Shown here: in pieces, positions 6,449 to 9,122 of the stretch
Numbering within the stretch: the stretch's first letter is position 1
Layout of the letters: each line of letters opens with the position of its first letter
Assembly (NCBI GenBank): GCA_030619435.1
Contig: JAUXBI010000050.1
Coordinates: forward strand, 1 to 9,122
Source: Syntrophaceae bacterium
GTDB taxonomy: Bacteria > Desulfobacterota > Syntrophia > Syntrophales > UBA2210
Length of the DNA: 9,122 nt
Reading direction: 5' to 3'
Notes under the pieces: generated by a model
Database searches by the model: none
What the model was told of the DNA's origin: nothing
The model's input: only the letters and a program-made list of their open reading frames with translations
Made by a program: the position numbers and the translations under genes

Positions 6449-6895
6449 ATGTCCGTATTCAGAGGGAGATACTACCATAGCATCGATGAAAAGGGGAGGA
6501 TTATGTTTCCCGCCAGGCTGTGCCAGGTTTTCACCGAGAAATATGACGAGCGGATGGTGATAACAAACTGGGATGGCTGCCTTCTGGTTTTTCCTTACAG
6601 TGAGTGGATTGCGATAGAGGAAAAGGTTTTCCAGCAGTCTATAATAAGAAAAGAAGTGCGTGCATTTCAGCGTCTTTTCATGTCTGGCGCTGTTGACTGT
6701 TCTTTCAACGCTCAGAGAAGGGTACTTATACCGCCTCCTCTCAGGGAATACGCGAAGCTTGAAAAAGAGATCGTCATTGCCGGTATGGGGCGGAGTATAG
6801 AAATCTGGAACAGGGAGATGTTTGAGAAAGAACTCGAGCGCTCCAGCCAGGATGTTGAGGCCTTCAGCGATTATATGGCTGATCTGGGGATATGA
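6449..6895 (+). CDS. mraZ: Transcriptional regulator MraZ
   Basis: MraZ is a ring-forming DNA-binding protein of the AbrB-like swapped-hairpin fold that regulates the dcw cluster, including itself. The 148-aa length is normal. Two tandem MraZ halves are visible: FRGRYYHSIDEKGRIMFPARL (4-24), with the DxxxR motif D13-EKG-R17, and a second beginning near residue 77 (LFMSGAVDCSFNAQRRVLIPPPL). The second DxxxR is N87-AQR-R91, with Asp replaced by Asn and the usual Gly by Arg. I start at ATG 6449 because GGAGG (6435-6439) is nine bases upstream and the protein then begins MSVFRGRY as in the family. The frame is open from a TTG at 6431, but that lies inside the MraZ box. It is first gene of mraZ-rsmH-ftsL-ftsI, and its stop overlaps the rsmH start as ATGA. 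Confidence 0.96.
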   Translation: MSVFRGRYYHSIDEKGRIMFPARLCQVFTEKYDERMVITNWDGCLLVFPYSEWIAIEEKVFQQSIIRKEVRAFQRLFMSGAVDCSFNAQRRVLIPPPLREYAKLEKEIVIAGMGRSIEIWNREMFEKELERSSQDVEAFSDYMADLGI

Positions 6896-7833
6896 CAAAG
6901 TCATCCTTTCATGAACCGGTTATGCTCAGAGAAACAGTGGATTCGCTGAGTTGCAGGCCGGGTGGGGTATATTTTGACGGAACTTTGGGGGGTGGGGGAC
7001 ACGCGTATGAGATCCTTGTAAAAACAGCCCCGGATGGAATCCTTGTCGGTGTTGATCGTGATAGTGATGCTCTCTCTGAAGCCCGGCGCAGGCTTAAGGC
7101 CTTCAAGAATCGGGCACTGATTGTAAAGGGGAATTTTGCCGACATCAGGAATATATTACTGGAACTGGGGATTGAGAGGGTAAATGGAATCCTGCTGGAT
7201 CTGGGGGTTTCATCCCACCAGTTTGATACAGCTGACAGGGGTTTTGTTTTTTCTCTGGATGCGCCGCTTGACATGCGTATGGATCAGGAAAATGGCTTGA
7301 CGGCGTTTGATATAGTGAATGGTTTCCCGGAAGAGAAACTGAAGAAGATCATAAAAGATTATGGTGAAGAGATGATGCCCGGAAGGATTGTAAGAGCAAT
7401 TTCGGAAAGGCGGAAGCTGTCTCCCATAAGAACAACGGGTGAACTTGCCGCGATTATTGCCGGCGCTCTGCCCGGTCGCCTGAAGAAAAAAAGGATACAT
7501 CCCGCCACAAAGACCTTTCAGGCCCTCCGAATTGCCGTCAATAACGAACTGACAAATCTTCATAACGCAATAGAAGACGGAATCGACATGCTGGAGAAAG
7601 AGGGCAGATTCTCCGTAATATCATTTCATTCACTTGAAGACAGAATGGTAAAAGGCCTGTTTCGTTCCTGGGAGAAGGGGTGTATCTGCCCTCCGGATTT
7701 TCCGGTTTGCTGTTGTGACAGAAAAAGCAAACTGAAAGTGCCGGTCAGGAGGGCTGTTATGCCTGAGGAAGCCGAGATAGCTTCTAACCCGAGGGCGAGA
7801 AGCGCGAGGCTGAGAACGGCCGTAAGGATCTGA
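6892..7833 (+). CDS. rsmH: 16S rRNA (cytosine-1402-N4)-methyltransferase RsmH
   Basis: RsmH (MraW) uses S-adenosylmethionine to methylate N4 of C1402 in 16S rRNA at the ribosomal P site. The 313-aa length is standard. Seen are the N-terminal FHEPVMLRETVD (6-17), the SAM-binding DGTLGGGGH (29-37), a GVDRDSDAL acidic strand end (53-61), LLDLGVSSHQFDTADRGFVF (101-120), APLDMRMD (124-131), HPATKTFQALRIAVNNEL (203-220) and ISFHSLEDRMVK (243-254). Near the C-terminus a cysteine group C264-x-C266-x6-C273-C274-C275 occurs, a pattern found in many RsmH proteins and possibly metal-binding. It ends in the usual basic NPRARSARLRTA (299-310). The ATG overlaps the mraZ stop (ATGA), so translation is coupled. 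No strong ribosome site is seen beyond GGGG just before the start. ftsL follows two bases after the stop. Confidence 0.97.
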   Translation: MTKSSFHEPVMLRETVDSLSCRPGGVYFDGTLGGGGHAYEILVKTAPDGILVGVDRDSDALSEARRRLKAFKNRALIVKGNFADIRNILLELGIERVNGILLDLGVSSHQFDTADRGFVFSLDAPLDMRMDQENGLTAFDIVNGFPEEKLKKIIKDYGEEMMPGRIVRAISERRKLSPIRTTGELAAIIAGALPGRLKKKRIHPATKTFQALRIAVNNELTNLHNAIEDGIDMLEKEGRFSVISFHSLEDRMVKGLFRSWEKGCICPPDFPVCCCDRKSKLKVPVRRAVMPEEAEIASNPRARSARLRTAVRI

Positions 7834-7835
7834 AA

Positions 7836-8126
7836 ATGTTGGTGGCTGGTAGAAAAAAAGGGGATTTGAAGGTTTCTCGTCTCATCTTTATAGCGCTTAT
7901 GTTTATGGCCATCGCGCTTGTCTATGTGTGGTTTCGAATAAGTATTACAAAGATCGATTATCGGATAGCTGCAGAGATGCACCGCGGAGACAGCTTTTTG
8001 GAGGAAAACAGGAAATTGAAGATTGAGGTCGCTACGCTGAAATCTCCGCACAGGATAGAGTCTATTGCCAGGACTAAACTCGGGATGTGCTATCCGGAAA
8101 GGGATCAGGTGATTTTCTTAAAATGA
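7836..8126 (+). CDS. ftsL: Cell division protein FtsL
   Basis: The 96-aa protein has the FtsL build: a short basic cytoplasmic tail (1-13), one membrane helix (about 14-33), a periplasmic coiled-coil segment (about 38-69, with EENRKLKIEVATLKS) and a short conserved end SPHRIESIARTKLGM (70-84) seen in FtsL/FtsB-type septum proteins. FtsL forms a complex with FtsB and FtsQ that activates FtsW-FtsI at the septum. Sequence alone does not separate FtsL from FtsB well. The position between rsmH and ftsI decides for FtsL. AAGGA (7824-7828), inside the rsmH end, is seven bases before the ATG. The stop overlaps the ftsI start as ATGA. Confidence 0.9.
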   Translation: MLVAGRKKGDLKVSRLIFIALMFMAIALVYVWFRISITKIDYRIAAEMHRGDSFLEENRKLKIEVATLKSPHRIESIARTKLGMCYPERDQVIFLK

Positions 8127-9122
8127 CTGCAAAATCGGGAAAGTGGCTTAGATTCAGGATGGTGTCAATATTGGTTCTTTTCCTTGTGCTGTACGTAGGG
8201 CTGGGGTCGAGAGCATTTCAACTTCAGGTTGTCTCCGGAGAAACGCTGGGGAAGCTTGCCGACAGGCAGCACAAAAAGAGTCTGACGCTGTATCCGGAAA
8301 GAAGATTCATATTCGATAGAAACGGGCAGAAGCTCGCGGCTACCGTAATGGCGGATTCTGTCTACGTGGATCCTTCGAGTGTCGAGGATCGCAGGAAGGT
8401 TTCATCGAAGCTTTCGTCCATATTGGGTGTAAAGAGACAAAAGGTTGCGGGGGAGGTTTCAAGTCCGGGGAGCTTCCGCTGGGTTGCCCGGCAGATTTCT
8501 CCGGTCAGGGCGGAGCGGATACGTGCCTTGAAGTTGAAGGGCGTTCATTTAATACAGGAACCCAAGAGATTTTATCCGCACAGGGAAATGGCCTGCCACA
8601 TTCTCGGATTTGCTGGGCTGGATTCCACCGGCCTGGATGGCCTGGAATCGAAATATGATGAATATCTGAAGGGTGTTCCCAAAAGGGTGGTATGGGGCAG
8701 AGATGCCAGGGGATACAAAATCTATCTGAACAATGATTCAAGCGATATAGCAGAGGACAGAAGTTGCAGTCTTTTCCTGACTATCGACAGCAAGGTTCAG
8801 TATATTGTTGAATCCCAGCTGAGTAAGGCCATTGAAAGTACCGGAGCGAAAGGGGGGATTGTTATCGTTATGGATCCCGGGACAGGAGAAGTTCTGGCGA
8901 TGGCCAGTGAACCGAGGTTCAACCCTAACGCCTTTTCCATATATCCCGCGGATGCCAGGAGAAACAGGGCCGTTATCGATTGTTTTGATCCGGGTTCCGT
9001 CTTCAAACCCTTTGTAGCCGCTGCCGCTGTTGAGGAAGGCCTTGTTACGGAAACGGATATGTTTGACTGCGAGAACGGGTCTTACGCGGTGGGAAACAGG
9101 GTTATCCATGATGCCCAGAATG
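8123..9122 (+). CDS. ftsI: Septal peptidoglycan transpeptidase FtsI (PBP3 class), 3' truncated by window
   Basis: An open frame of 333 codons runs from ATG 8123 (ATGA overlap with ftsL) to the window end with no stop, so only the N-terminal part is visible. It is a class B penicillin-binding protein, which crosslinks septal peptidoglycan together with FtsW. There is a short cytoplasmic tail, one membrane anchor (about residues 13-29), and a PBP dimer/pedestal domain from about 53 with ERRFIFDRNGQKLA (59-72), FYPHREMACHILGF, and GLDGLESKYDEYLKG. The transpeptidase domain begins near residue 219 (LTIDSKVQYIVESQL), followed by MDPGTGEVLAMAS. The active-site motif SxxK is S292-V-F-K295 in DPGSVFKP, with S292 the acylated serine. 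The SxN and KTG motifs lie beyond the window. Whether the gene is ftsI or a spoVD-like variant with PASTA domains depends on the missing 3' end; the dcw context favours ftsI. Confidence 0.95.
   Translation, partial: MTAKSGKWLRFRMVSILVLFLVLYVGLGSRAFQLQVVSGETLGKLADRQHKKSLTLYPERRFIFDRNGQKLAATVMADSVYVDPSSVEDRRKVSSKLSSILGVKRQKVAGEVSSPGSFRWVARQISPVRAERIRALKLKGVHLIQEPKRFYPHREMACHILGFAGLDSTGLDGLESKYDEYLKGVPKRVVWGRDARGYKIYLNNDSSDIAEDRSCSLFLTIDSKVQYIVESQLSKAIESTGAKGGIVIVMDPGTGEVLAMASEPRFNPNAFSIYPADARRNRAVIDCFDPGSVFKPFVAAAAVEEGLVTETDMFDCENGSYAVGNRVIHDAQN

Noticed and set aside
8505..8741. Minus-strand frames opposite ftsI (8505-8741, 8738-9109)
   Set aside because: They lie opposite a continuous FtsI frame with its SxxK motif and show no protein family features.
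1..9122. Selenoprotein gene, SECIS element, selC tRNA, CRISPR array or mobile element
   Set aside because: Looked for because of selB and the request to hunt. No in-frame UGA interrupts a conserved gene, no spaced identical repeats of CRISPR type, no transposase, and no cloverleaf-like RNA was recognised by eye.

Overview
The window is an ordinary chromosomal segment of an anaerobic, Gram-negative-type bacterium. My best guess is a deltaproteobacterial lineage (Desulfobacterota, Syntrophales-like), or a neighbouring phylum. The reasons are a selB-fdhD pair, which points to selenocysteine-containing formate dehydrogenases, next to a complete start of a dcw (division and cell wall) cluster with mraZ-rsmH-ftsL-ftsI order, and moderate base composition. 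No taxon-specific marker is present, so this placement is inference.

Layout. (1) Bases 1-142 are the 3' end of a small membrane protein resembling AtpZ, closed by a very strong intrinsic terminator (172-211). (2) yggS (407-1099, +) is a single PLP-binding homeostasis gene with a plausible promoter at 290-319. (3) Convergent to it is a tightly coupled minus-strand operon read selB -> fdhD -> yhaM-like exonuclease (4788 down to 1155). Both internal junctions are 4-base TTGA start/stop overlaps using TTG starts. (4) A 149-bp divergent intergenic region separates selB from ruvX and mltG (4938-6363, +). (5) A near-consensus sigma70 promoter (6376-6404) and a three-repeat MraZ box (GTGGA every 10 bp, 6413-6437) precede mraZ, rsmH, ftsL and ftsI. 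The last is cut off by the window end.

How the genes work together. SelB delivers Sec-tRNA to UGA codons, and FdhD sulfurates the Mo/W cofactor of formate dehydrogenase, so the minus-strand operon looks like a formate dehydrogenase maturation unit with an RNA-decay/HD enzyme attached. The plus-strand right half is for cell envelope and division: MltG limits glycan strand length, MraZ regulates the cluster, RsmH methylates 16S rRNA, FtsL is a divisome scaffold and FtsI is the septal transpeptidase. RuvX (pre-16S rRNA processing/resolvase-like) is cotranscribed with mltG.

I see no mobile element, CRISPR array, tRNA, rRNA or defence system. The points most worth a second look are an FdhD with both cysteines of the usual CGxCG loop replaced, the two consecutive TTGA couplings, and the very regular MraZ box whose third repeat overlaps the mraZ ribosome binding site.
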